This document shows, one piece after another, positions 20,014 to 31,194 of a stretch of DNA of 64,000 bases. Origin of the DNA: Trichoplusia ni (Eukaryota > Arthropoda > Insecta > Lepidoptera > Noctuidae); contig NC_039505.1 of assembly GCF_003590095.1 (NCBI RefSeq), positions 2,356,001-2,420,000 of the forward strand, given 5' to 3'. Position 1 is the stretch's first letter. The number at the start of each line of letters is the position of its first letter. Below the pieces are notes generated by a model. The model was not told the origin of the DNA, did not search any database, and was given only the letters and a program-made list of their open reading frames with translations. A program made the position numbers and the translations under genes.

Positions 20014-23000
20014 CTAGCTTTTGCCCGCGACTTCGTTCGCGTGTAATAGCGACTTTCGGCAGAAAAGATAGCTGTGTCCGCGAATCTGTTAGCGTGTGAC
20101 TCCTTCTGTTATTAAGTTAATGTATTGGTAATATTGTTTAGATCACATTTACATGAGGCTTAAACTATATTGGAAGTTGTTGCGTCCGGCACGTGAACAT
20201 AAAGATTTCTAGAACTGCTAACCCGGGAAAGAGCAACGTATAACTGACCATGCGAGAAACAACTGACACCGAGATCTACTCCGGCAACACGAAGAGTCTG
20301 CCCTTGAGCTTTATTAGTTGTCATTGCATAACACACCGATACCGGGAATTGCGTTCTTTTAAATTGGAACGGAAAATTATTTGGTATAATGGGTATTCTG
20401 GGGATAAAGACGGTTTCTCCTGCACCGCAACCTGTTACAATTTGAGCGTCGATTATATTTTGTTGCAACTGGGTTACTTTCAGTCGAGTTCCATTGCAAA
20501 GTTGTGGTGGTCTTAAATTTCGGAGTAGAATAATCGGAATGCCAATTTTTAAACAAATTTCATGAGAAGGAAGTCCGGGCATAATTAAAGAATTTAAGAA
20601 TTCTATCGGGTAGGTAATTAGTGGCTTCTTGTTCATCGACCATTCTATTTATTGATCTATAAACTTTGCTTTCCCCTTGTATATTTGACAGTATTTTGTT
20701 ATTAATCTCAAATGCCTGATCATTGCGAGGAGTTAAAATGGATCTTTCGCTGAGCCAAGTATTGTCCCTATTTAATATATTTGTCACCGTAAACCGACGA
20801 TATCAGATGTGTTTGAGATTGAACTATACAACATAATTCAGGCGTCAAAATAAGTTTTCCTTGGTGTAGTTGTGGATAGGTACCTCCACCAATCTTTAAT
20901 AATGTATTAGAAAATTGACTATTATCTGGATTATCTCCAGTTCTCACTCGCATGTTTATAGTTAAATGCATCGATTGTATATCACGCCACAATAAGAGCT
21001 TTTCAGCAAGCCCTAACCTCATCAGTTCGGGTTCCCCGTAGTATTACCGGTAAGGTTTGTCGGAAATCACCACAAAATAAAACCGTGATCCCGCCCATTG
21101 GTCGATCATTTTGTTTTATATCCCTTAAAGTTCTGTCTACCGCTTCTACTCCTTTTCGATGGGCCATCGTACACACATCCCATATGATTAAATTACACTC
21201 GCGCAATACCTTAGCTTTGTCGCTATTGCTTGAAATACTACAGGTTGGACTTTCCGTGCGATCTAAATCAATTGGTATTTTAAACATAGTGTGAGCAGTT
21301 TTACCTCTTGGTAGCAATGTTGCAGCTATCCCTAATGAAGCCACGGCAAGAGCAATTTTACCCTGGTTTCGAACGGAAGCTAATATTAATTTAGTAACCA
21401 TATTGTCCCCAAATTATTTTGAACACTCTCGCAAATGCGATCATAGACTGAACGTTGTTCTGCAGTCATCATTGGGACACCGCTTTCTAATATCGTCAGC
21501 AGTTCCATTGGGTTGTAACCAATCTCTGCGGAATATTCCCTTTTAGTAACGTCTCCGACTGAGGTTGGTGTTGGCAATTTTGGCAAACCATATTCACATA
21601 GTAATTTACCGCCTACTGCTGTTAAGTCATCCTGAAGAGCCAATAAACACTGATTTATAGCAAGATCACGGACGTTATCATTAGTTGTGCCTTCATCATT
21701 GTGAGATATATTCCTAAGAAAGTCTTCTGCAAGTTTTTCTTTATATTTTTCCCATAATTGTATAGCATCTGACAAATTACAAAATGTTAGTAATGTTACA
21801 AATAAATGGCGTAACCATCGTTGATTATCACTAATACAGGATTCTGCTAAAGCGTCATCCCAATGCTGATCATTTTCAAGCAAATGACGCGCTTGGCAAG
21901 CTTTTCTAAAATCTATAAATGAGGTTGGTCCTCGCACTGTGTGTAACAATAATCGCAAATAGAAACACTCAGCGTTGTTAGGATGAACGGTATACACTCT
22001 ACCAAGAACATGTTCTGTGAAAATACCTGACTCGCCACCTACAGGCCTGCCACGGCGTCTCCGATTAAAGACACCTCGTTGCTTATTGTAGGTATAATAC
22101 GATGGAACTTCCTCATACAAAAGAGATTTTGCAAAATCATCAGTTTGGCAAAGTCGAAAGAATGCTAATAAAGTTGTTTGTGTAGGGTTCTCTAATCGTT
22201 CTGTAACATTTTCGGCGTTGAAATATATACGTTGACCGCCTTCAAGATGAACATCTAGATGAGTCACAGGTGGATATCTTTCGTGAATGTTGAAACTTAA
22301 GATCCGCCGCACAGCTTCTGAAGAACTAATATATCTGCCTGACTGAAATCTAGTAATTTCATTATGTTCATTTCTCAACGCAAATGTAGCGTGGTCACTG
22401 CCCTTATTAATGTACTTACAAATATATTTTATTGACTCTACACTATTACACATTTCAACATTTATGTGAGTTTGAAATGTTCTAGACAACACAGGCGAAT
22501 ACGGAACGCCCCACCTATTATCTAAAGTTACCTGTTGTCTAGACACTCGTTTTTCAACAGTAAAACCACCATTGTCTCTTCAACGACGACGATATAATGG
22601 GTATCCATCATGTCCCGTTACAGTTTCATCCACTAAGCATTTTGGATATCTTTTAGTGCAACGACCGTCTTGCATGCAAGTAGGATTCCCGTTAAATGCA
22701 CCACATGGACCATGTATCATATGGGTTTTAACAATGTCGTATAGCACGCGATCTGCAATCGGACTTGGAATTTCAGCACTGATTAAACTGTCTACATCAT
22801 TCGGTCGAACCTCATCTTTTACCCATAGCAGGATATGTGCGTGAGGTAAGCCGCCAGCTAAGTCGCCAATCCCACGCACTCTAGCTGTGCTTAATAATCT
22901 CTTGGATCTTAATCCAACAGCTGATCTGTTTGCGGATGTATGGCCGAAGATTTTGTCGGTATGCCTGAAGTACTGTGAGATAAATTTATGAAAGTGTTTT

Positions 23001-24317
23001 GTTTTTATGTTTTTTTTATTTATATTCTAATTTGTTTAATGTTTAAATTTGTATAATGTATATTTTTTAATTGCTGTAATTGGTTTTTCACCGTTGTAAT
23101 TGATTAAAATAAATTAAATAAATTAAATTGAAGTTGTGAAATTAGTTCAGTATTTAAATTCGGGAAATATTGATTTCTTATATTCGACTGTTCGTTGTAG
23201 TCGGATACGAAATATATTCGAAGAAACTTAGGTTGGTCTTCAGGCAAAAGGGATCCTATCAAATGGTAAACATGACCTTGTACCTTAAAAGTAGGCATGA
23301 AAGGACCTTTTGAGATTTGTTTAGCACCAAAGGATGTCATTTGAAACGCACTATTATAAGTGCGAATATTGTCTAAGAACTGTTTAGATTGCTCATGTTC
23401 CCCTAAAAGTAGTGATTTCAATGGTTCCGGCGGGTCTGCGAAAGAAGGCAAATTTATTTTGCCTCCAGAACAACAGAAACCAGCCGACTCCTTACTCCAC
23501 TTTGAAGCATTACAAAGAACACATACTATAGCCCATTAAAGAAGATGATCTGTAATCAATTGCAAGGATATAAGCAAACCCACTTTTATATTTGTCGGAC
23601 CACGCCACCGAAATTCTAGATTGATCATCTATGTGTAAATCTAAGTTATTAAGACTATGTCGAAATCTGTCTGAGGTAAGACGGGCCTCTCGCTGTTCGT
23701 CCGTTTCAAGAGACCGAATATTTTCGATTCTTAATCTTTCATTAGACAAACTTATTAATCGATCTTGTCTCAAAGAATTGTAATGTTCACGTACCGACTC
23801 TATTCGTTGTACATGCTCATGTTCATCTTCAAGAGATCGAATAATATTATGGTGCACCCTATCATTTGTCAATTCTCGAGATAAAATATGATGATCGCGA
23901 TCAGCTGTAAGCCGTAGTTCCCTTTCAGTGAAGGTTTCTGACTCACGAGACAATGTATGACGTTCTCGGTCAGCTGAGAGCCGTAGTTCTCATTGTGAAG
24001 CAGTTTCAGCTTCTCGGGATAACACATGTTGTTCTCGGTCAATAGTAAGCCTAAGTTCTCGTTGAGAAAAGCTTTGAGACGCACGTGATGTAGCTCGTCT
24101 CGCTCTGTCAGCTGCTAATCGCATCTCTCTCTCTGGAGAGCTTGCATTGGCTCGAGAAGTTGAGGCACTAACACTCATAGAGTTTAACCGATGTGCTTTT
24201 TCCTCTGCTGATTCTTGAGAACGCGCATTTCTCATCCTCTTAGCATCTCTCGAATTTCGAGATAAAGATGGTCGTTTTTTAGGTGGCATTTTGTATTTTT
24301 AGTTAACGGTATATTAA
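20014..24317 (-). mobile_element. Helitron 1, Rep-helicase-encoding but inactivated
   Basis: On the minus strand it runs from a 5' end lost at 24291-24317 (overwritten by a Lep1-like insertion) to a 3' end with the hairpin core (gcgaacgaagtcgcggg) and CTAG at 20014-20017. It encodes the Rep/PIF1-helicase protein in several broken pieces. Insects carry such Helitrons as rolling-circle transposons with no target duplications. Confidence 0.85.
20160..24289 (-). pseudogene. Helitron 1 Rep-helicase (degenerate)
   Basis: Start at 24289 (MPPKKRPSLS). N-terminal repeated RSQES/REL-RLTADR blocks (23510-24289), then an N domain (23104-23451). The Rep region follows: GLPHAHILLW, the HUH histidines, at 22580-22879, and the tyrosine motif YICKYINKG in 21386-22546. 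PIF1 helicase segments are at 21003-21401, 20768-21022, 20560-20787 and 20160-20636 (ends with NKAQGQT and YVALSRV). Damage: frameshifts, an in-frame TGA near 22579, a deletion between Rep parts (22880-23104), loss of the Walker A P-loop at about 21395-21400, and Walker B reading WDV instead of WDE. It therefore cannot be an active helicase. Confidence 0.87.
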
Positions 24318-24868
24318 ATATAGCTGTTGCCCGCGACTTCGTCCCCGTGGGTAGAAGATATAAGTTATGATTCATACCTGCCCTGTTTTTTTTACATTTT
24401 CCATTGTATTTTCGCTCCTATTAGTCGCAGCGTGATGGTTTAAAGCCTAAAGCCTTCCTTGATGAATGGTCTATTCAACACAAAAATAATTTTTTAATTT
24501 GGACCAGTGGTTCCTGAGATTAGCGCGTTCAAACAAACAAACAAACTCTTCAGCTTTATATATTAGTATAGATTTGTATTTTTAATTAACGGTATATTAA
24601 ATATAGCTGTTGCCCGCGACTTCGTCCCCGTGGGTAGAAGATATAAGTTATGATTCATACCTGCCCTGTTTTTTTTACATTTTCCATTGTATCTTCGCTC
24701 CTATTAGTCGCAGCGTGATGGTTTATAGCCTAAAGCCTTCCTTGATGAATGGTCTATTCAACACAAAAATATTTTTTCAATTTGGATCAGTAGTTCCTGA
24801 GATTAGCGCGTTCAAACAAACAAACAAACATACAAACAAACTCTTCAGCTTTATATATTAGTATAGAG
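24291..24868 (-). repeat. Tandem duplication of a Lep1-like element plus 27-bp flank
   Basis: Two units, 24291-24573 and 24574-24868, each start ttgtatttttaRttaacgg, a flank from the Helitron 1 leader, followed by a minus-strand Lep1-like copy (3' end ctgttgcccgcgacttcg near the left, 5' end tattagtataga at the right). Because the flank is included, this is a segmental tandem duplication, not two insertions. Confidence 0.8.
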
Positions 24869-25016
24869 TATAGATTATGAATGCGAAAGTATCTCTGTCT
24901 GTCTGTCTCGCTTTCACGCCAAAACTACTGAACCGATTGCAATGAAATTTGGTACATAGATTGTCTAGAGCCTGAGGAAGAACATAGGCTACTTTTCAAC
25001 TGGAAAAAGGGTTGTA

Positions 25017-26125
25017 CCTAAGTATGGTAAAGTAGTAAGGTCAAAAAGTTTCCGTCCACCCGCATTCGATTAAACAAAGATATCAAACTTGACATTGAAT
25101 ATCTTGACTTTTGTCGACATACCCACAATTATAAGTATTAGTAAATTTCATTAATATACAAAGTTTAAACTTTTAAAATTAGAAAGTCGCCAGCAAATTC
25201 GAAATGGATAAGATTGAGTATCGAGCCGTGATTAATATTTTTACTAAAAAGGGGAAGACGCCGGCCGACAAAAGAATTAGCAGCTATGACGGGACTTTCG
25301 AAAACAACTGTGCTAAGAATCCAACATGAGCATTTGGGTATGAATAAGGTCAGTGCAAGGTGGGTCCCAAAACTTATTTCCGCTGTTCAGAAACAAGAAC
25401 TACACGTCAAGTGCTGTGCTCAATTTTTATCCCTGTGTGAAAGCCAACAGAAAGATGTTTTGGATTCAATTGTAACAGGAGACGAAACTATGGTTCTTTA
25501 TCATGATCCTTTGTCTAAAAAGGAATCGATGGAATGACGTCGTCCCAGCTTAGCGCGGCCCAAAAAGGCCAAGGTGTCTCAGACACAAAAAAAGATCATG
25601 GCCACAATATTTTGGGGGTTCCAAAGGAATTTTACTGGCGGATTTTAAAGAACGCAACACAACTGTAACGGGCGAGTACTACGCTTCTTTACTACATCAA
25701 TTGCGAGATGCTATCAAAAAAGAACGTCGAGGGAAACCGTCGCGAGGAGTGTTGCTGCTTCATCACAAAGCGCCGTTCCACACATCGGGTGTTTCCAAAG
25801 CTACCATCAAAGAATGAGGTTTCACTGAGCTCGACCATCCACCCTATAGTCCCGACTTGGCCCCAAGCGATTATTATTTATTTTCAAAATTGAAATCCGA
25901 CTTGCGAGGAAAAGGTTAGAAAAAAGTTTAACACGGATGAAGAGCCCGCGGTTTTGGCACATTTTGAAAATAAATCAGACAATTTTTTTAAGGGATTGAA
26001 ATGTTAATTAAGCGATGTGAAAAGTGTATTGAAATTAAGGAGGACTATATTGAAAAATAATAAAAGTTTTTTGATATTTATACTTTATTTATAGTTCAGG
26101 CCGGAAACTTTTGGACCTTACTACG
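25017..26125 (+). mobile_element. Mariner element B
   Basis: Flanked by TA (25015-25016 and 26126-26127). The ends carry inverted repeats: the left has tagtaaggtcaaaaagtttc and the right has the complement gaaacttttggaccttacta. The transposase is deleted and stopped. The intact pre-insertion sequence is visible at 36880-36900 in another copy of the host repeat. Confidence 0.87.
25204..26060 (+). pseudogene. Mariner transposase B (defective)
   Basis: Starts MDKIEYRAVI, then a deletion of roughly 240 bp relative to copy C removes most of the DNA-binding region. The core has TGLSKTTVLRIQHEHLGM, the first catalytic Asp in TGDET, and the YSPDLAPSDYY third-Asp box. The second Asp site reads HHKAP instead of the usual HDNAP, so the D,D34D triad is broken. 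There is an in-frame TGA at 25535-25537 and several frameshifts. It makes no functional transposase. Confidence 0.83.
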
Positions 26126-26893
26126 TAAAAGGGCGTAATGGTTCGATATGTAGCGAGCGGGGGGTTTTAGCGAGTAATAAACAAAAATTGTAACCATAGC
26201 AACTGTCAAAATGCCGTTGTTATTGTCATTACATTTCGAAGTTACGACTAGAATAATTTGTGAAGTAGATTATTATCTATATTAATAATTTCGATCAAAA
26301 CCTAATATCAATAACTAAACATTATGAGGCGACAAAATATGTCCGCAAAATAGTGTTTCGCATAGTGATTTATTTGTCTTAAATAATTCGGTTGATGTAG
26401 ATATACAAACTCTTTTTTTAATTGCAGCGTGACAGGTCTGATGGAGGTCATAATCAAAGGAAATAATAAGGAAATAATTTATTTGTCTCATAAGTTACAA
26501 ACAGTTGTTTGAAGTCCTAGACCTCACACTAGGATTCCCTGTGTCGTGAGATCTAGGCTCATTCGTTCCGCTTACACATTGTTATTAACTTAAGTTAAGT
26601 TACATACATTTATAGGTGTGTGTGAACTTTTACAAAAAGAGAAAAATAAAATAAATAGAATTGTAAGTGTGTAGTGTAAGTGTGTAGTTTGTATGTGTCA
26701 ACTATGCAAGGTGATTGTAGTTATTAGAGGATGATGTAGTAAATAGTAAGCGTGTTTTTCGGGATTGCATAAGTGTTGGATGGGGGATGTGCGGTTACTA
26801 GTATAATAGGGCTAAATACCAGGTAGATGTTTGTGACTGGTTTAGATATTATTCAGATAATTGTTTTTAGGAATGCTTCAGTAGTGTTGTAAT

Positions 26894-27660
26894 CTAATGA
26901 AAGAAGCCAGTTAGATACTCACCAGTCTTTCTATAATTATGCTTTGTTAAGTTTAAGATATTGTGACACGTGTTGAGTTTCTCATAAATATACGGACCCA
27001 TGTAACAGAATGATCGCTGACCAATTGATTTTTGGCATTTTATCTTATTCCATTTTGCCTTTCGACTATGAACACAACTATGTATAGATGTTTTGTGGAA
27101 TCTAATCTCGTAGTCTTTTCCGATCATAGTCTAATTTCAGATTCGTCAGAACATTATTACAGAAGTTTCGGTATTTTTTATATTCTTGTTGTATGATTGG
27201 ATTGTTTAGGTTCTCTTTTTTCGTAGCTTTAATGTGCATTCGATCACGGCGTCTAATACATTTAAGAAGGTTTTTTGTAATCCATGGCTTGATTATATCA
27301 TCAGAGCTATGAGGGGTATACGTAGTGGTATTTTGGTTTATTTTATTTGAGAGTGTTTCGGTAAATTGTTTGAACGCACTCGTTACATTCAAAATGCCAG
27401 TCGAAAGACGAATTCTTTTTTTAGGCTATGGTAGTAATTTGTGTCAATGTTTTGAAATTTTGGACCGAGACCGTTCTTTGTCAATGACAGCGATAACTGT
27501 TTCGTGATCCGTTATACCAGTTTCACATACAACAAAAGTTGCTGGTTTATTAGTTTTAAGCATAATATGATCAAGACAGTTACTGCCGCGAGTGGGGTAA
27601 GTATGGCTAGGAAAGAATCCGTAATGGCCAGTTGAGTCCAAGTAATCAGAGGTGCGTCTG
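26894..27660 (-). pseudogene. LINE family 1 ORF2 remnant lacking reverse transcriptase
   Basis: The C-terminal half of the endonuclease (27444-27641) and the linker (27102-27392, WITKNLLKCIRRRDRMH) run almost directly into the extreme C-terminal domain (26894-27127) at about 27110. The RT with YADD is deleted, a loss of around 1.5-2 kb by comparison with copy A. The frame also changes between the pieces. It is a dead copy. Confidence 0.75.
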
Positions 27661-27868
27661 TCCGAGCAACCCGACTTTATAGTGGTTTCTTAGGTTTACG
27701 CGAATGTTAGACATTGAAATGAAACTACTTTTACGGATTTTATCGCGGTTTAATTTTAGATTTTAGTTCCCGACGTTTCGAAACCTTTGCAGGTATCATG
27801 GTCACGGGCAGACTGAGATGGCGTTCGTCTTGACAGAAGATGTTGCTCGTTCTACCTTCATATTTTAA

Positions 27869-29911
27869 TTAATTATTTGTGGTCCGACCTACGCAGTATG
27901 AGCTCACTGTGTCTTGATGTCTTGCAGCGCTGCTCTTGGGTTTGGCCTTGAGTTTATTTATTATTGGATCCCAAGTAGGTGATATCTTCCAGCCATCTTC
28001 TCTATTGAAATTAGGGTGTTTTTTAATCTCAATAGCCTCGCGAAACATCCTAGGTAGGAATTTGGATTCTTTAGCGAGGATCTGTGGTTGGTCAAATCTA
28101 ATATAATGGCTGGAACCTTCAGCATGTTCGGCGACTGCAGACTTCGTTGAGCGGCGGTGTTTGACGTCAGCTATGTGTTCTTTAACGCGGGTCCCTATGC
28201 TTCGTTTGGTTTGACCGATGTAAGAGAGGCCGCAGTCACAATCTAGTTTGTATACTCCTGCATCTTGTAGAGGTATGTGACACTTGACAGATGGTAAGGA
28301 CTGGCTAATCTTCTTGGGCGGCTTGAAGTATGTTTTAATTGAAGCTCGCTTCAGGATGTAACCAATCTTGTCAGTGACTCCTCTGACATATGGTAGTACA
28401 GCAGGCAAACGATCAACAGTGGCTGGCTTCACTCGGTTTCTGTGACAGGGCCGTGGAACTTGGAGCTTGTTGTCTCGCAGTACTTGCTTGACGTGTTGAA
28501 GCTCAGCGGCAAGGTGTCTGTCATCACAGAGTCCGTGTGCTCTCTGAAACAAAGATTTTCCCACGGTAGCTAACTGTTTAGGGTGGTGGTGAGATTCACC
28601 GTTTAAGTACCTATCTGTATGGGTCTTCTTTCGATACACGGTGTGACTTATGGTCTGATCAGGATTCCTTTTAACTAATATGTCTAAGAAGGCAAGAGAT
28701 TTATTATCCTCCAACTCCATAGTGAATTGAATTTTGTTATTGATGGAGTTGAGATGTTTTAAAAATGCATTTACTTGACTAGATGGTAAAACTGTGAAAG
28801 TATCATCTACGTACCGTTTGTAGAACCTGGGAGTGAAAGGAGCTGTTTTTAAGGCTGTCTCCTCGAAGTCTTCCATGAATATATCGGCGACTACAGGGGA
28901 TACAGGCGAGCCCATCGCTACACCATCTACTTGTACATAGAATTTATTGTTCCACAGTAGGTAGCCAGATGTGAGGCAGTGCTCGAGAAGTTCTGCATAT
29001 TCTAGAGGTAGGTTGTTCTCTGCTAGCTTCTTGGAAACAATTTCAATACAATCCTTAACTGGTAGGCATGTAAACAAGGACTGTACGTCGAAACTAACCA
29101 TTACTTCATTGTCATGAAGATGTAGATGTTTAATCTCATTGACAAAGTGGTATGAATCCTTCACAAACGCTGTAGTGTTGCCTCTGAGTGGTGAGAGTGT
29201 TTTCGCGACGTGCTGAGCCAATCTGTAGGTTGGTGTGTCGATTTGGCTTACAATAGGACGTAGCGGGGCGTTTGGTTTGTGTATCTTTGGCAACCCATAC
29301 AGTTTAGGTGGTTTTGCGCATGTAGGTATTAAGTAGGTAACATCTAGACTTAATGCTTCGGAGTGTTTCTTAACCAGGGCGGTGGTAGTTGTTAACACCT
29401 TTTTGGTAGGATCAGTTTTCACTGGTTTATATGTACTTGCGTCCGACAATAGATCTTCTATTTTAGCATTGTAGTCCGATGTATCCATGACGACCGTAGC
29501 GTTTCCCTTATCTGCACGGAGTATAGTTACATCTTGTCTGTTTTTGAGGTTCTTTAAAGCGAGATGTTCGGCTTTAGGGAGGTTTGGTTTGGGCACTACA
29601 CTTCGACGTAAAACAGATGATATATCTTGGCGTATCGCCTCCAAATCTTCCTTCCTCACGTTATTGTTGAACAGGCAAGTCTCAACATTGCAAATAATGT
29701 CCTCGTACGGTATTCTACGCGGTGTTACAGCAAAATTTAAACCTTTTTGTAGTACTTGCACGGTCGGTGGATCTAGCGTTTGTTTTGACAGATTTATAAC
29801 TGCGCGTGATTGGTTGACGTTTGGCGGGCGCGTTCCGTTTTCGTTTATTGTTTTGTTTGACGCGTTCGATTTTGAATTTATGAAGGCGTATAGCGTTTGT
29901 GAAGGATTCAT
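27869..29911 (-). CDS. Penelope-like reverse transcriptase with GIY-YIG endonuclease (copy 1)
   Basis: An uninterrupted 680-residue frame. The RT core has VAMGSPVSPV at residues 332-341 and catalytic YVDD at 367-370. The C-terminal GIY-YIG nuclease has GVY at 552-554, YIG at 564-566, the Arg-containing RSIGTRVKEH segment, and a Glu near 625. Cysteines (CDC) precede it, as in endonuclease-bearing Penelope elements. The protein primes cDNA synthesis at nicked chromosomal DNA. The related copy at 47736-48191 shows that the normal N terminus is about 115 residues longer. Here the first about 11 residues come from the inverted junction, so this frame is N-terminally altered and its activity is uncertain. 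Confidence 0.88.
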   Translation of the reverse strand: MNPSQTLYAFINSKSNASNKTINENGTRPPNVNQSRAVINLSKQTLDPPTVQVLQKGLNFAVTPRRIPYEDIICNVETCLFNNNVRKEDLEAIRQDISSVLRRSVVPKPNLPKAEHLALKNLKNRQDVTILRADKGNATVVMDTSDYNAKIEDLLSDASTYKPVKTDPTKKVLTTTTALVKKHSEALSLDVTYLIPTCAKPPKLYGLPKIHKPNAPLRPIVSQIDTPTYRLAQHVAKTLSPLRGNTTAFVKDSYHFVNEIKHLHLHDNEVMVSFDVQSLFTCLPVKDCIEIVSKKLAENNLPLEYAELLEHCLTSGYLLWNNKFYVQVDGVAMGSPVSPVVADIFMEDFEETALKTAPFTPRFYKRYVDDTFTVLPSSQVNAFLKHLNSINNKIQFTMELEDNKSLAFLDILVKRNPDQTISHTVYRKKTHTDRYLNGESHHHPKQLATVGKSLFQRAHGLCDDRHLAAELQHVKQVLRDNKLQVPRPCHRNRVKPATVDRLPAVLPYVRGVTDKIGYILKRASIKTYFKPPKKISQSLPSVKCHIPLQDAGVYKLDCDCGLSYIGQTKRSIGTRVKEHIADVKHRRSTKSAVAEHAEGSSHYIRFDQPQILAKESKFLPRMFREAIEIKKHPNFNREDGWKISPTWDPIINKLKAKPKSSAARHQDTVSSYCVGRTTNN

Positions 29912-31194
29912 ACCACTTTGTCAATGAGATTAAACATCTACATCTTCATGACAATGAAGTAATGGTTAGTTTCGACGTACAGTCCTTGTTTACATGCCTA
30001 CCAGTTAAGGATTGTATTGAAATTGTTTCCAAGAAGCTAGCAGAGAACAACCTACCTCTAGAATATGCAGAACTTCTCGAGCACTGCCTCACATCTGGCT
30101 ACCTACTGTGGAACAATAAATTCTATGTACAAGTAGATGGTGTAGCGATGGGCTCGCCTGTATCCCCTGTAGTCGCCGATATATTCATGGAAGACTTCGA
30201 GGAGACAGCCTTAAAAACAGCTCCTTTCACTCCCAGGTTCTACAAACGGTACGTAGATGATACTTTCACAGTTTTACCATCTAGTCAAGTAAATGCATTT
30301 TTAAAACATCTCAACTCCATCAATAACAAAATTCAATTCACTATGGAGTTGGAGGATAATAAATCTCTTGCCTTCTTAGACATATTAGTTAAAAGGAATC
30401 CTGATCAGACCATAAGTCACACCGTGTATCGAAAGAAGACCCATACAGATAGGTACTTAAACGGTGAATCTCACCACCACCCTAAACAGTTAGCTACCGT
30501 GGGAAAATCTTTGTTTCAGAGAGCACACGGACTCTGTGATGACAGACACCTTGCCGCTGAGCTTCAACACGTCAAGCAAGTACTGCGAGACAACAAGCTC
30601 CAAGTTCCACGGCCCCGTCACAGAAACCGAGTGAAGCCAGCCACTGTTGATCGTTTGCCTGCTGTACTACCATATGTCAGAGGAGTCACTGACAAGATTG
30701 GTTACATCCTGAAGCGAGCTTCAATTAAAACATACTTCAAGCCGCCCAAGAAGATTAGCCAGTCCTTACCATCTGTCAAGTGTCACATACCTCTACAAGA
30801 TGCAGGAGTATACAAACTAGATTGTGACTGCGGCCTCTCTTACATCGGTCAAACCAAACGAAGCATAGGGACCCGCGTTAAAGAACACATAGCTGACGTC
30901 AAACACCGCCGCTCAACGAAGTCTGCAGTCGCCGAACATGCTGAAGGTTCCAGCCATTATATTAGATTTGACCAACCACAGATCCTCGCTAAAGAATCCA
31001 AATTCCTACCTAGGATGTTTCGCGAGGCTATTGAGATTAAAAAACACCCTAATTTCAATAGAGAAGATGGCTGGAAGATATCACCTACTTGGGATCCAAT
31101 AATAAATAAACTCAAGGCCAAACCCAAGAGCAGCGCTGCAAGACATCAAGACACAGTGAGCTCATACTGCGTAGGTCGGACCACAAATAATTAA
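29899..31194 (+). CDS. Penelope-like RT/GIY-YIG, 5'-truncated inverted copy (copy 2)
   Basis: 431 residues, starting at MKDSYHF and equivalent to residues 251-680 of copy 1. It is nearly identical to copy 1 (one visible change, PRPRHRN against PRPCHRN). It keeps RT motifs from the palm (VSFDVQSLFTCLP) onward, YVDD, and the full GIY-YIG domain, but lacks the N-terminal and fingers regions. It is probably non-functional alone. It has its own complete 3' region up to 31349. Confidence 0.85.
   Translation: MKDSYHFVNEIKHLHLHDNEVMVSFDVQSLFTCLPVKDCIEIVSKKLAENNLPLEYAELLEHCLTSGYLLWNNKFYVQVDGVAMGSPVSPVVADIFMEDFEETALKTAPFTPRFYKRYVDDTFTVLPSSQVNAFLKHLNSINNKIQFTMELEDNKSLAFLDILVKRNPDQTISHTVYRKKTHTDRYLNGESHHHPKQLATVGKSLFQRAHGLCDDRHLAAELQHVKQVLRDNKLQVPRPRHRNRVKPATVDRLPAVLPYVRGVTDKIGYILKRASIKTYFKPPKKISQSLPSVKCHIPLQDAGVYKLDCDCGLSYIGQTKRSIGTRVKEHIADVKHRRSTKSAVAEHAEGSSHYIRFDQPQILAKESKFLPRMFREAIEIKKHPNFNREDGWKISPTWDPIINKLKAKPKSSAARHQDTVSSYCVGRTTNN

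Larger units (their letters stand above)
24869..26448 (+). repeat. Helitron-like host repeat, copy 1 left part (hosts mariner B)
   Basis: Begins after Lep1-like unit 2 (attatgaatgcgaaagtatc, tctgtctgtctg, aatgaaatttggtacatag). It is interrupted by mariner B at 25017-26125, continues to ggaggtcat at 26448, where a LINE has entered, and resumes at 31574. Confidence 0.7.

Noticed and set aside
18463..24289. Repeated RSQES/REARLTADR blocks considered as a novel coiled-coil repeat protein
   Set aside because: The blocks are the usual N-terminal region of insect Helitron proteins and are followed by Rep and PIF1 helicase motifs.
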